A DNA stretch of 64,000 nucleotides from assembly GCA_050433985.1 (NCBI GenBank), contig JBNPWE010000002.1:186001-250000 (forward strand), given 5' to 3'. This document shows, piece by piece, positions 9,025 through 17,232 of this stretch (position 1 is its first letter; each line of letters starts with the position of its first letter). The notes below the pieces were generated by a model that saw only the letters and a program-made list of their open reading frames with translations, was not told the origin of the DNA and ran no database searches. The DNA comes from JACIYW01 sp014359745 (GTDB taxonomy: Bacteria; Pseudomonadota; Alphaproteobacteria; Rhodobacterales; Rhodobacteraceae). The position numbers and the translations under genes are program-made.

Positions 9025-9672
9025 ATGACAGGAACACCCGGAAAAAATGCAGCGATGGCGGCCAGACCCGATCCACACCCCGATATGCGCCGCCCGCAAC
9101 TGACCCTGCCGTCAGCAGAGGCCGCGCATCTGCGCGCGGCCTATGACGCGGCGCGGGTCATCCTTGAATATGGGTCGGGCGGATCAACCGTGATGGCCGC
9201 CGGGATGACCGGCAAGCGGGTGTATTCGGTTGAAAGCGATCAGGGCTGGGCGGAAATGATGCGCGGCTGGTTCGCGGCCAACCCGCCTGCCAACGATACC
9301 ATGGTTGATGTGATCTGGTCCGACATAGGCGAGACGGGCGAATGGGGCTATCCCGTCGATAAAAGCGGCTGGTCGCGCTATGCGCGCTATCCGCTTGCGG
9401 TCTGGGACAGGCCCGGTTTCGAACAGCCCGATGTGGTGCTGGTGGACGGGCGCTTTCGCGCGGGCTGCGCGATGGCTGCGGCACTACGCAGCAAACGGCC
9501 ACTGACGGTGCTGGTGGATGATTACAAATCGCGCAAGGCCTATCATCGGATCGAGGCATTTCTGGGCGCGCCGCGCACCCTGATCGGCCGGATGGCGGAA
9601 TTCGCGGTTGAACCGATGGCGGTGCCGCCCGATCAGCTTTTGACGATTATCGATATGATGACCAGGCCCTAG
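9025..9672 (+). CDS. Methyltransferase-like protein encoded inside the suf operon
   Basis: A 215-residue protein with a Rossmann-type opening: ILEYGSGGST near residue 48 resembles motif I of class I SAM-dependent methyltransferases, VYSVESD supplies the acidic residue after strand 2, and PDVVLVDGRFR resembles motif IV. The target is unknown. It lies 12 bases after sufB and 31 bases before sufC, so it is co-transcribed. Starts at ATG 9025 or 9055 are both possible. From memory, genes at this position recur in Rhodobacteraceae suf operons, but no role in cluster assembly is established. Confidence 0.75.
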   Translation: MTGTPGKNAAMAARPDPHPDMRRPQLTLPSAEAAHLRAAYDAARVILEYGSGGSTVMAAGMTGKRVYSVESDQGWAEMMRGWFAANPPANDTMVDVIWSDIGETGEWGYPVDKSGWSRYARYPLAVWDRPGFEQPDVVLVDGRFRAGCAMAAALRSKRPLTVLVDDYKSRKAYHRIEAFLGAPRTLIGRMAEFAVEPMAVPPDQLLTIIDMMTRP

Positions 9673-9703
9673 GCCAGGCCCCGACATGAAGAAGGACGAC
9701 AAG

Positions 9704-10462
9704 ATGCTTGAAATCAAGAACCTGCACGCCGAACTTGAAGAAGATTCCGAAGTAAAGATCCTGCGCGGTCTTGATCTGTCGATCAAGGCGGGCACGGTGC
9801 ATGCGATCATGGGGCCGAACGGTTCGGGAAAATCCACGCTGTCTTATGTGCTGTCGGGGCGCGGCGGCTACAAGGTGACGGCGGGCAGCGCCACGCTGGA
9901 TGGCGTCGATCTGCTGGCGATGGAACCCGAGGAACGCGCGGCGGCGGGGCTGTTTCTGGCGTTTCAGTACCCGGTGGAAATTCCCGGCGTCGGCAACATG
10001 ACCTTTCTGCGCACCGCCGTGAACGCGCAGCGCAAGGCGCGCGGGCAGGCAGAGATGTCGGCGGCGGAATTTCTCAAGGCGGTGCGCGTGAAGGCCAAGG
10101 ATTTGCAGATTGATGCCGAGATGCTGAAACGCCCGGTCAACGTGGGCTTTTCGGGGGGCGAGAAGAAGCGCAACGAAATCCTGCAAATGGCGATGCTGGA
10201 ACCCAAGATGTGCATCCTTGATGAAACCGACAGCGGTCTTGATGTGGACGCGATGAAACTGGTGGCCGACGGGGTGAACGCCCTGCGCGATGCCGGGCGG
10301 TCATTTCTGGTTATCACGCATTATCAACGGCTTCTGGATCATATCGTGCCCGATGTCGTGCATATCATGTCAAACGGGCGCATGATCAGGACCGGGGGCG
10401 CCGAACTGGCGCTGGAGGTCGAGAGGAACGGCTACGCTGATCTCAAGGCCGAGGTGGCCTGA
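9704..10462 (+). CDS. sufC: Suf ATPase SufC
   Basis: ABC-type ATPase that drives the SufBC2D scaffold; cytosolic, with no transport role. From ATG 9704 (GAAGGACG upstream) it is 252 residues, beginning MLEIKNLHA. Walker A is GPNGSGKST at 37-45, the signature is FSGGEKKR, and Walker B runs into the SufC-typical CILDETDSGLD. An alternative ATG at 9686 adds MKKDDK. The stop overlaps the sufD start by one base (TGATG). Confidence 0.96.
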   Translation: MLEIKNLHAELEEDSEVKILRGLDLSIKAGTVHAIMGPNGSGKSTLSYVLSGRGGYKVTAGSATLDGVDLLAMEPEERAAAGLFLAFQYPVEIPGVGNMTFLRTAVNAQRKARGQAEMSAAEFLKAVRVKAKDLQIDAEMLKRPVNVGFSGGEKKRNEILQMAMLEPKMCILDETDSGLDVDAMKLVADGVNALRDAGRSFLVITHYQRLLDHIVPDVVHIMSNGRMIRTGGAELALEVERNGYADLKAEVA

Positions 10463-11751
10463 TGGCGGTTGCATCTGCAAGACAGACCGACACCGCGGCG
10501 CGGCTGGCGACGCTTGCGGCACCCGATGCGGGCGCCTGGCTGCGCGGTGCGCGCGCTCAGGCGCTTGACCGGGTGAAAACCCTTGGCCTGCCGGGCCGGC
10601 GCGATGAATACTGGAAATTCACCGATCCGCGCGACCTTGCCGCGCCCAACGCCCCGCGCGCCGCGCTCTTTGATCCGGGCGATGAGGCCCCGGCCTTTGA
10701 CGCGATCGACCGCGTAAATCTGGTGTTCAGGGACGGGGTGTTCGACGCGGGCGCGTCGGATGATCCGGCGCTTGCCGGGGTCGAGATTGAAATGCTTTCC
10801 CGTGCAGGCCAGGCCGATATCCACTGGGCGCGCGACGTTTTCGGCGTGCTGGAATCACAGGGGCAGGCCCCGGTGTCGCGCCCGTTTGCCGCGCTGAATT
10901 CGGCCTTCGCCGCCGAGGGGGTCTTGATCCGCGTCACCGGGCGGGCGGCGAAGCCCGTGGCCTTGGAATATATCCATAGTTCAGAGACTTCCGACGCGAT
11001 GCTTCATCACTGCGTGAAGCTGGAAAGCGGCGCGGAACTGACCCTTCTGGAAAGCGGCCCCTTGGCCGCGCGCGGCAATATCGTGCTGGAGGTGGACGTG
11101 GCCGACGGCGCGCGCTTTCACCATATCCGCGCGCAGGGCCGTGATCCCGAATGCCGCGTGGCCACCCATGTTTTTGCGCGCATCGGGGCGCAGGCGCTGT
11201 TCAAATCCTTTACCCTGTCGGCCAACGGCGCGCTGACCCGCAACGAGGTGGTGGTTGACCTTCAGGGCGCCGATGCCTCGGCCCATGTGGCCGGTGCTGC
11301 GGTGGGCGATGGGGCGTTTCACCATGACGATACGGTGTTCATAACCCATACGGCGCCGCGCTGCGAAAGCCGTCAGGTGTTCAAGAAGGTGCTCAAGAAC
11401 GGCGCGCGCGGCGTGTTTCAGGGCAAGATCCTGGTGCGGCAGGGTGCGCAGAAAACCGACGGCTACCAGATCAGTCAGGCGCTGATGCTGGATGATGACA
11501 GCCAGTTCCTGGCCAAGCCCGAACTCGAAATCTATGCCGATGACGTGCAATGCAGCCACGGGTCGACCACCGGCGCCATTGACGAAACCGCGCTGTTTTA
11601 CCTGCGGTCGCGCGGGGTGCCGCTGCGTCAGGCGCAGGCGCTGATGGTGCTGTCGTTTCTGGCCCAGGCGCTGGAGGAAATCGCCGATCCGGTGATTGCC
11701 GCCGATATTCAGGCGCGTCTTGAAGGCTGGCTTGACCGGCACAGCACCTAG
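10462..11751 (+). CDS. sufD: Fe-S cluster scaffold subunit SufD
   Basis: Third scaffold component, paralogous to SufB and also involved in iron acquisition by the complex. It has 429 residues; a variable N-terminal helical part is followed by the beta-helix core (QGKILVRQGAQKTDGYQ around residue 325) and a C-terminal CSHGSTTGAID motif that holds the conserved histidine of the SufB-SufD interface. Directly coupled to sufC by a one-base overlap. Confidence 0.94.
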   Translation: MAVASARQTDTAARLATLAAPDAGAWLRGARAQALDRVKTLGLPGRRDEYWKFTDPRDLAAPNAPRAALFDPGDEAPAFDAIDRVNLVFRDGVFDAGASDDPALAGVEIEMLSRAGQADIHWARDVFGVLESQGQAPVSRPFAALNSAFAAEGVLIRVTGRAAKPVALEYIHSSETSDAMLHHCVKLESGAELTLLESGPLAARGNIVLEVDVADGARFHHIRAQGRDPECRVATHVFARIGAQALFKSFTLSANGALTRNEVVVDLQGADASAHVAGAAVGDGAFHHDDTVFITHTAPRCESRQVFKKVLKNGARGVFQGKILVRQGAQKTDGYQISQALMLDDDSQFLAKPELEIYADDVQCSHGSTTGAIDETALFYLRSRGVPLRQAQALMVLSFLAQALEEIADPVIAADIQARLEGWLDRHST

Positions 11752-11760
11752 GGGGCGGTT

Positions 11761-12261
11761 GTGTCGGTAACACGCGATATCTTGCGGGCCTGGCGGGCGC
11801 CCCGCGCGGTGATGCGGGGCCACCTGCGCGCGGGGGTGCGCGAGGATCGGGCGCTGGCGTTTCTGATGGCGGCCTGTCTGCTGCTGTTCGTGGCGCGTTG
11901 GCCGGGTGAGGCGCGCGCGGCCTATCTTGACCCGTCTGTGCCCCTGAATGCGCGGCTGGCCGGGGCGCTGCTGGGGCTGCTGTTTCTGGCGCCGCTGATC
12001 TTTTACGCGCTTGGCGCGGTCAGCCATCTGGTGGCGCGGCTGTTTGGCGGGCGTGGCAGTTTCTATTCCGCGCGCCTTGCGCTGTTCTGGTCGCTGCTGG
12101 CGGTCAGCCCGCTGGCGCTGGTTCAGGGGCTGCTGGCGGGATTTCTTGGTGCGGGTGTGGCGCTGACGACAAGCGGGGTCGCGATCCTTGTGGCCTTTCT
12201 GGTCATCTGGGGCGCAAGCCTTTATGAGGCAGAGCAGGATCGTTCCGCAGCACCGGCCTAG
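11761..12261 (+). CDS. YIP1-family membrane protein (first of two)
   Basis: A 166-residue integral membrane protein with about four hydrophobic segments (roughly 33-49, 62-87, 104-127 and 133-158), starting with GTG. It resembles the bacterial YIP1-like family of unknown function. It lies 9 bases after sufD and 9 bases before a second protein of the same kind. Its place within the suf operon suggests a linked role, but none is known. Confidence 0.75.
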   Translation: MSVTRDILRAWRAPRAVMRGHLRAGVREDRALAFLMAACLLLFVARWPGEARAAYLDPSVPLNARLAGALLGLLFLAPLIFYALGAVSHLVARLFGGRGSFYSARLALFWSLLAVSPLALVQGLLAGFLGAGVALTTSGVAILVAFLVIWGASLYEAEQDRSAAPA

Positions 12262-12270
12262 GACAATGAC

Positions 12271-12867
12271 ATGAACCAGACTTCGGCCCCTTTCCTTTCG
12301 CTGCTGCGCGTCACCTTCGGCGATCCGCGCGCAGGCATGCGCGGGGTGCTGAATATGGGTCTGCCGCTGCGGGCCTCGGTTGAATTACTGGTGCTGACGG
12401 CGGTGGTCAGCGCGGTGCTGTCCGAGATATCGGTCTATCTTGCACCGATGCCCGAGGGCGCCGAACTGGTGCGCAGCATCGCGGCCCTGCCGATCAGCGT
12501 GGTTCTGTTGCAGGTGGCGTTTCTGGGGATCGTCGTGATCGGGATCGACCGGATCGGCCGCGCGATGGGCGGGCGGGGCGATCTGACGGGGGCGGTTCTG
12601 GTGGTGGCCTGGGTGCAGGTGGTGATGATCGCCCTGCAACTGGCGCAGATGCTGGCGATGGTACTGGTGCCGCCGTTTTCCATGCTGATCGGGCTGGCAA
12701 GCATCGGGATTTTCTTCTGGATGATCACCAATTTCATTACCGAACTTCATGGGTTTGCGCAGCGCGGTCGGGTTTTCGCCGTGGTTTTTGCCGGGTTCAT
12801 GGTGCTGGCGATGGTGCTGGCGTTTGTGCTGACCTCGCTGGGGTTTGTCCCCCCGATGGAGATGTAG
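12271..12867 (+). CDS. YIP1-family membrane protein (second of two)
   Basis: A 198-residue protein with five to six hydrophobic segments and an N-terminus, FLSLLRVTFGDPRAG, typical of the YIP1 family of alphaproteobacteria. It ends two bases before sufS. With its neighbour it forms a membrane protein pair between sufD and sufS. The two could form a heteromeric complex, which is inference from adjacency. Confidence 0.75.
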   Translation: MNQTSAPFLSLLRVTFGDPRAGMRGVLNMGLPLRASVELLVLTAVVSAVLSEISVYLAPMPEGAELVRSIAALPISVVLLQVAFLGIVVIGIDRIGRAMGGRGDLTGAVLVVAWVQVVMIALQLAQMLAMVLVPPFSMLIGLASIGIFFWMITNFITELHGFAQRGRVFAVVFAGFMVLAMVLAFVLTSLGFVPPMEM

Positions 12868-12869
12868 CG

Positions 12870-14090
12870 ATGTATGACGTCGAAAAAATCCGCGCCGATT
12901 TCCCGATCCTGGCGCGGCAGGTGAACGGGCGGCCGCTGGTCTATCTTGATAACGGTGCCTCGGCGCAGAAACCGCAGGCGGTCATCGATGCGGTGGTGCA
13001 GGGCTATGCGGTGGATTACGCCAATGTGCATCGCGGCTTGCACACGCTGTCCAACATCTCGACCGAGAAATACGAGGCGGTGCGCGGCATCATCGCGCGT
13101 TTTCTGGGTGTTAAGGATGAGGAAGAGGTGGTGTTCACCTCTGGCTCTACCGAGGGGATCAACCTTGTCTCCTATGGATGGGCCGCGCCCCGGATGCAGG
13201 CGGGCGATGAAATTGTGCTGTCAGTGATGGAACACCACGCCAATATCGTGCCCTGGCATTTCCTGCGTGAACGGCAGGGCGTGGTGCTGAAATGGGTCGA
13301 GGTGGATGAAAACGGCGATCTTGATCCGCAGGCGGTGCTTGACGCGATCGGCCCGCGCACAAAGCTGGTGGCGGTCACGCATATGTCGAACGTGCTGGGC
13401 ACGGTGGTGGATGTGGCGGCGATCATTGCGGGCGCGCATGAACGCGGCGTGCCGGTGCTGGTCGACGGGTCGCAATCGGCGGTGCACATGCCGCTGGCGC
13501 TTGATGCGCTGGGGGCGGATTTCTACGCGATCACCGGGCATAAACTCTATGGCCCCTCCGGCTCTGGCGCGATCCATATCCGCAAGGAACGGATGGCGGA
13601 AATGCGCCCCTTCCTTGGCGGCGGCGACATGATCCGCGAGGTGCATCGCGATGAAATCACCTGGGCCGATCCCCCGATGAAATTCGAGGCGGGCACACCG
13701 GCCATCGTCCAGCAGATCGGGCTGGGCGTGGCGCTGGAATACCTGATGGATCTGGGCATGGAAAACGTGGCGGCGCATGAACGCGCCCTGCGCGATTACG
13801 CGCGCGACCGGCTGGCGGGGCTGAACTGGCTGACGGTGCAGGGAAATTCCGCCACCAAGGGCGCGATATTCTCTTTCACGCTTGATGGGCCCGCCCATGC
13901 GCATGACATATCGACCGTGCTTGATAAAAAGGGCGTGGCGGTGCGCGCGGGCCACCACTGCGCCGGGCCGCTGATGGATCATCTGGGCCTGACGGCAACC
14001 TGCCGCGCGTCCTTTGGCCTTTACAACACAAGGGCCGAGGTCGACGCCCTGGTTGAGGCGCTGGAGCTGTGCCACGACCTGTTTGCCTGA
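12870..14090 (+). CDS. sufS: Group II cysteine desulfurase SufS
   Basis: Provides persulfide sulfur to the Suf scaffold. It has 406 residues, the usual length. PLP lysine K225 is in ITGHKLYGPSG; the catalytic cysteine is in RAGHHCAGP near residue 364, the group II context with the longer active-site loop. Group II enzymes normally need SufE or SufU as sulfur acceptor, and neither is encoded here. Last recognisable suf gene; sufA/hesB and a DUF59 gene, which often follow in relatives, are absent before the restriction-modification genes. Confidence 0.96.
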   Translation: MYDVEKIRADFPILARQVNGRPLVYLDNGASAQKPQAVIDAVVQGYAVDYANVHRGLHTLSNISTEKYEAVRGIIARFLGVKDEEEVVFTSGSTEGINLVSYGWAAPRMQAGDEIVLSVMEHHANIVPWHFLRERQGVVLKWVEVDENGDLDPQAVLDAIGPRTKLVAVTHMSNVLGTVVDVAAIIAGAHERGVPVLVDGSQSAVHMPLALDALGADFYAITGHKLYGPSGSGAIHIRKERMAEMRPFLGGGDMIREVHRDEITWADPPMKFEAGTPAIVQQIGLGVALEYLMDLGMENVAAHERALRDYARDRLAGLNWLTVQGNSATKGAIFSFTLDGPAHAHDISTVLDKKGVAVRAGHHCAGPLMDHLGLTATCRASFGLYNTRAEVDALVEALELCHDLFA

Positions 14091-14265
14091 GGGGGCGCGC
14101 GGCGGCGTCTGGCCGACCACCTTTCGTGGCGGTATGCGGGCATGCATCAACATGTTGAAGATTTCCCCCGCCGTGGCATAGTAATCAAACCTGCGGGCGT
14201 CAGGGCGCTGTTGATATTGCCTTGCGATGGGTCTAGAACGTAAACGGAACATTCGGGGCGGCGCC

Positions 14266-15234
14266 ATGGCACTTCTTTCCTCTGTCGAACTTTGTGCCGG
14301 GGCCGGGGGGCAGGCGCTTGGGCTTGAAAAGGCCGGGTTCGGCCACGAGGCCTTGGTGGAAATTGACCGGCCCTGCCGCGAAACCCTGGCCCTGAACCGC
14401 CCGCAATGGAATGTGGTGCAGGGCGAACAGGCGGATATGGCCCGGTTTGACGGCACGCCCTATGCGGGGATTGACCTGTTGGCCGGCGGCCTGCCGTGCC
14501 CGCCGTTTTCCGTGGCGGGCAAACAACTTGGCCATGCCGATGAACGCAATCTGTTCCCCGATGCCCTGCGCCTGATCGATCAGACCCGGCCGCAGGCGGT
14601 GATGATCGAAAATGTGCGCGGCTTTCTGGATGCGGTCTTTGCCGACTATCGCCAGAAACTCAAACGGCAATTGTCGCGCATGGGCTATCAGACCGATTGG
14701 CACCTGTTCAACGCCTCGGATTTCGGGGTGCCGCAACTGCGCCCGCGGGTTGTCATCGTCGCCCTGCGCAAGGATCGCGCCGACCGCTTTACCTGGCCGA
14801 CAAGCCGGGGCCTGAACCCGCCGACGGTTGGCGAAACCCTGTTTGACCTGATGTCGGAACGCGGCTGGCGCGGGGCGCAGGCCTGGCGTGCGCAGGCCGA
14901 TGAGATCGCGCCAACCATCGTCGGCGGGTCGAAGAAACACGGCGGCCCCGATCTGGGCCCGACCCGCGCCAAACGCGCCTGGGCGACCCTGGGGGTTGAT
15001 GGCATGGGCATCGCCAATGCCGCACCCGAAGCCGATTTTGTCGGCATGCCACGCCTGACGGTGCGGATGGTGGCGCGGCTTCAGGGTTTTCCCGATGACT
15101 GGATGTTCGCCGGGCGCAAGACCCCCGCCTATCGCCAGGTTGGCAACGCCTTCCCCCCCCCGGTGGCCGAGGCGGTGGCGCGCAACATCCATGCCGCCCT
15201 GACCGCCAGATCGCTGGTTCAGGTCGTCGCATGA
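14266..15234 (+). CDS. DNA (cytosine-5) methyltransferase of a type II R-M system
   Basis: Modification enzyme that protects host DNA from the adjacent endonuclease. From ATG 14266 it has 322 residues; an upstream in-frame start at 14227 adds 13. C5-methyltransferase motifs are in order: I (LCAGAGGQALG, 9-19), IV with catalytic Cys78 (GLPCPPFS), VI (ENV, 116-118), VIII (QLRPRV, 157-162), a target recognition region, then IX-X ending YRQVGNAFPPPV. It overlaps the endonuclease gene by 4 bases (ATGA). Because its partner is NgoMIV-like, the site is probably GCCGGC, which is inference. Confidence 0.93.
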   Translation: MALLSSVELCAGAGGQALGLEKAGFGHEALVEIDRPCRETLALNRPQWNVVQGEQADMARFDGTPYAGIDLLAGGLPCPPFSVAGKQLGHADERNLFPDALRLIDQTRPQAVMIENVRGFLDAVFADYRQKLKRQLSRMGYQTDWHLFNASDFGVPQLRPRVVIVALRKDRADRFTWPTSRGLNPPTVGETLFDLMSERGWRGAQAWRAQADEIAPTIVGGSKKHGGPDLGPTRAKRAWATLGVDGMGIANAAPEADFVGMPRLTVRMVARLQGFPDDWMFAGRKTPAYRQVGNAFPPPVAEAVARNIHAALTARSLVQVVA

Positions 15235-16079
15235 CCGAAGGGGCGTGGCTGTCGCTGGCGCGCCGGGAATTTCACGCAACCCTTCTGGCCGGCATCCTGA
15301 CCAGAAGCGCCGCGGGCGTGCCCAGCAATGCCGACAAGGGCAGCCGCCCCAGCATCCAGATCGCCACCGCGATCCTTGATCAGCTTGGCCCCGCCCAGAC
15401 CGCCGCGAAACTGCCCGGCCAGACCGCCGGCGCCGATTTCGAAGAGGTGTGCGCGGCCTATCTGCGGCTGTGTTTCGCGCATATGGCGCATCTGCGGCCG
15501 GGCCGGTTTCAGGTGATAAAGGGTGGCGGCATCGCGCAGTTCGATCAATACGCACATCTTGATGAGCTGGAGGCGATCGCAAAAGCCAACCGCGACATCG
15601 CCACCGCGATCGGGTCGGATTACCTGATCAAGCCCGATATCGTCATCGCCCGCGCCCCCGAACCCGACGCCATCCTGAATGCCGGGGAAACCCTGGTGGA
15701 TGACAGTTGCGCGCGGCTCAGCCCGCTGCGGCTGTGCAATCAGGTGATGCCCAGCCTTCACGCCTCGATCAGTTGCAAATGGACGCTGCGCAGCGACCGC
15801 GCCCAGAATGCCCGCTCGGAAGGGCTGAACCTTGTGCGCAACCGCAAGGGGCGGCTGCCGCATGTTGTGGTGATCACCGGCGAACCCACGCCGGGGCGCA
15901 TCGCGTCGCTGGCGCTGGGCACCGGCGATATCGATTGCGTGTATCACATCGCCCTTTACGAATTGCGCAAGGCCCTGGTCGATCAGGACCGCGAGGAAAC
16001 GCTTGACCTGCTGGACACGATGATCGAGGGCAAGCGCCTGCGCGACATTTCCGACCTGCCGCTTGATCTGGTGATCTGA
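15231..16079 (+). CDS. NgoMIV-type type II restriction endonuclease
   Basis: 282-residue endonuclease whose C-terminal half matches my recollection of NgoMIV (tetrameric enzyme, cuts G^CCGGC) almost residue for residue, for example RSDRAQNARSEGLNLVRNRK. The NgoMIV active-site residues E70, D140, S185-C186-K187 and E201 have counterparts at E71, D136 (KPDIVIA), S181-C182-K183 and E197, all shifted consistently. It follows the methyltransferase gene with a 4-base overlap, so protection is made first. GC content and codon use resemble the neighbours, so any transfer was from a similar genome or is old. Confidence 0.93.
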   Translation: MTEGAWLSLARREFHATLLAGILTRSAAGVPSNADKGSRPSIQIATAILDQLGPAQTAAKLPGQTAGADFEEVCAAYLRLCFAHMAHLRPGRFQVIKGGGIAQFDQYAHLDELEAIAKANRDIATAIGSDYLIKPDIVIARAPEPDAILNAGETLVDDSCARLSPLRLCNQVMPSLHASISCKWTLRSDRAQNARSEGLNLVRNRKGRLPHVVVITGEPTPGRIASLALGTGDIDCVYHIALYELRKALVDQDREETLDLLDTMIEGKRLRDISDLPLDLVI

Positions 16080-16130
16080 CACCCGGCAGCGCGGCGATAA
16101 CAGGAAACCGCAGGATCGCCTGATTTTCGA

Positions 16131-16159
16131 TTGCAGCCGCGCCTGCTTGGCCCTATACC
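16131..16159 (+). promoter_or_regulatory. Promoter of tRNA-Arg
   Basis: TTGCAG (16131-16136), 17-base spacer, TATACC (16154-16159). The predicted transcription start is about 6 bases before the mature tRNA. Confidence 0.6.
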
Positions 16160-16171
16160 CGGCCCCGTTAC

Positions 16172-16248
<77 letters not shown>

Positions 16249-16296
16249 TTTTTCCAAACGATTCAAAGACGAAACCTTGGTCTGACCTAGGTGCGA

Positions 16297-16317
16297 CGCC
16301 GCTCAATCATGGCGGCG
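16297..16317 (+). terminator. Hairpin after tRNA-Arg
   Basis: CGCCGC (16297-16302) pairs with GCGGCG (16312-16317) across a 9-base loop, followed by ATTATT. Probable end of the tRNA transcript, 49 bases past the CCA. Confidence 0.45.
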
Positions 16318-16328
16318 ATTATTCGGTG

Positions 16329-16342
16329 AGGCGATATCGCCT
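16329..16342. promoter_or_regulatory. Perfect 14-bp palindrome upstream of the phn Pho box
   Basis: AGGCGATATCGCCT is a perfect palindrome ending 18 bases before the Pho box. It may be an operator for an unidentified regulator; no match to a known site is claimed. Confidence 0.35.
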
Positions 16343-16360
16343 GGAAGAAATATCATCGCC

Positions 16361-16378
16361 CCGTCATGAACCTGTGAC
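16361..16378 (+). promoter_or_regulatory. Pho box (PhoB site) of the phn cluster
   Basis: CCGTCAT-GAAC-CTGTGAC fits the direct-repeat Pho box CTGTCAT-N4-CTGTCAC with one mismatch per half. It would activate the phn genes under phosphate starvation, as in other C-P lyase operons. A TAGACG about 10 bases downstream could serve as the -10. Confidence 0.65.
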
Positions 16379-16381
16379 GCT

Positions 16382-16397
16382 AGACGTCTAGACGTCT
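16382..16397. promoter_or_regulatory. Probable PhnF operator
   Basis: AGACGTCTAGACGTCT is a perfect 16-bp palindrome, also readable as two AGACGTCT units; its centre GTCTAGAC resembles the TCTAGAC-centred sites of PhnF-type GntR repressors. It lies immediately after the Pho box, over the likely -10, so bound PhnF would block PhoB-activated transcription. Confidence 0.6.
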
Positions 16398-16399
16398 TC

Positions 16400-17176
16400 A
16401 TGAAGAGATTCGGGAGACGCACCTTGCCACAGCTTGTCAGACAACCCGGAACTGCTATCTGGGCGCAGATTGCGGCGGCCCTGCGCGTCGAGATCGAGCG
16501 CGGGCTGGATGAGGGCGATTGGCTTCCGGCGGAACCGGAACTTGCCGCGCGTTTCGGCGTGAACCGCCATACCCTGCGCCGCGCTGTGGAAGAGCTGATC
16601 GCCGAAGGGCTGGTTGAACGCGTACACGGGCGCGGCACGCGGGTTCTGGCGCGCGGGCTGATCTATGGTATCGGGCGCGACACGCGCTTTACCGAACGGC
16701 TGGCGGCCAGCGGGCGGCGCGCCGAGGTGACGCTTTTGAACAAGCAGGAGGTCGCCGCCGAGGGTGGCGTTGCGCGGCGTTTGCGGGTGGCCGAGGGCGC
16801 GCCGGTGCTGCGTCTGCGCACGCTGCGCGGCGAGGCGGGGCTGCCCTATGCGCTGACGCTGCATTTCCTGACGGGTGCTGCGGCAGAGGCCGCGCGCGGC
16901 TATGCCGGTGGCTCGCTGACGCGCCACCTGCGCGAGGGGGCGGGCATCACCCTTGACCGGATCGAAAGCCTGATCACCACGCGCCTGCCGCAGCCCGAAG
17001 ACGCGCTTGCGCTGCGCATGCCGCGCACCCAGCCGGTGCTGCGCGTCAAGGGCGTGAATGCCTGCCGCGAATGCGGCGAGGTTCAGGAATACGCGATCAG
17101 CCAGTTTCGTGGCGATCGCATCCAGCTTTCGGTGGCCGAGCCAAGGCAGGCCACCGAAGACCCGCCGCCGGACTGA
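16400..17176 (+). CDS. phnF: GntR/HutC-family regulator PhnF
   Basis: Repressor of the phosphonate genes. 258 residues from ATG 16400: N-terminal winged helix (PAEPELAARFGVNRHTLRRA near 46-65) and a C-terminal UTRA ligand-binding domain. ATG 16400 has no ribosome-binding site and begins 3 bases after the operator palindrome; the in-frame TTG at 16424 is preceded by GGGAG at proper spacing and would yield 250 residues. If transcription starts near 16400, as the Pho box position suggests, TTG 16424 is the real start. First gene of the cluster, 56 bases before phnD. Confidence 0.9.
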   Translation: MKRFGRRTLPQLVRQPGTAIWAQIAAALRVEIERGLDEGDWLPAEPELAARFGVNRHTLRRAVEELIAEGLVERVHGRGTRVLARGLIYGIGRDTRFTERLAASGRRAEVTLLNKQEVAAEGGVARRLRVAEGAPVLRLRTLRGEAGLPYALTLHFLTGAAAEAARGYAGGSLTRHLREGAGITLDRIESLITTRLPQPEDALALRMPRTQPVLRVKGVNACRECGEVQEYAISQFRGDRIQLSVAEPRQATEDPPPD

Positions 17177-17232
17177 GGTGCGGCTGCAACCCTGACTCCC
17201 CAGTCAATCAACTCAACCCAAAAGGAAGAACC

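Noticed and set aside
13221..14456. A 411-codon minus-strand open frame opposite sufS and the methyltransferase start
   Set aside because: Most of it is antisense to real genes. Only the portion in the gap (14095-14225) seemed protein-like and is listed as a weak finding.
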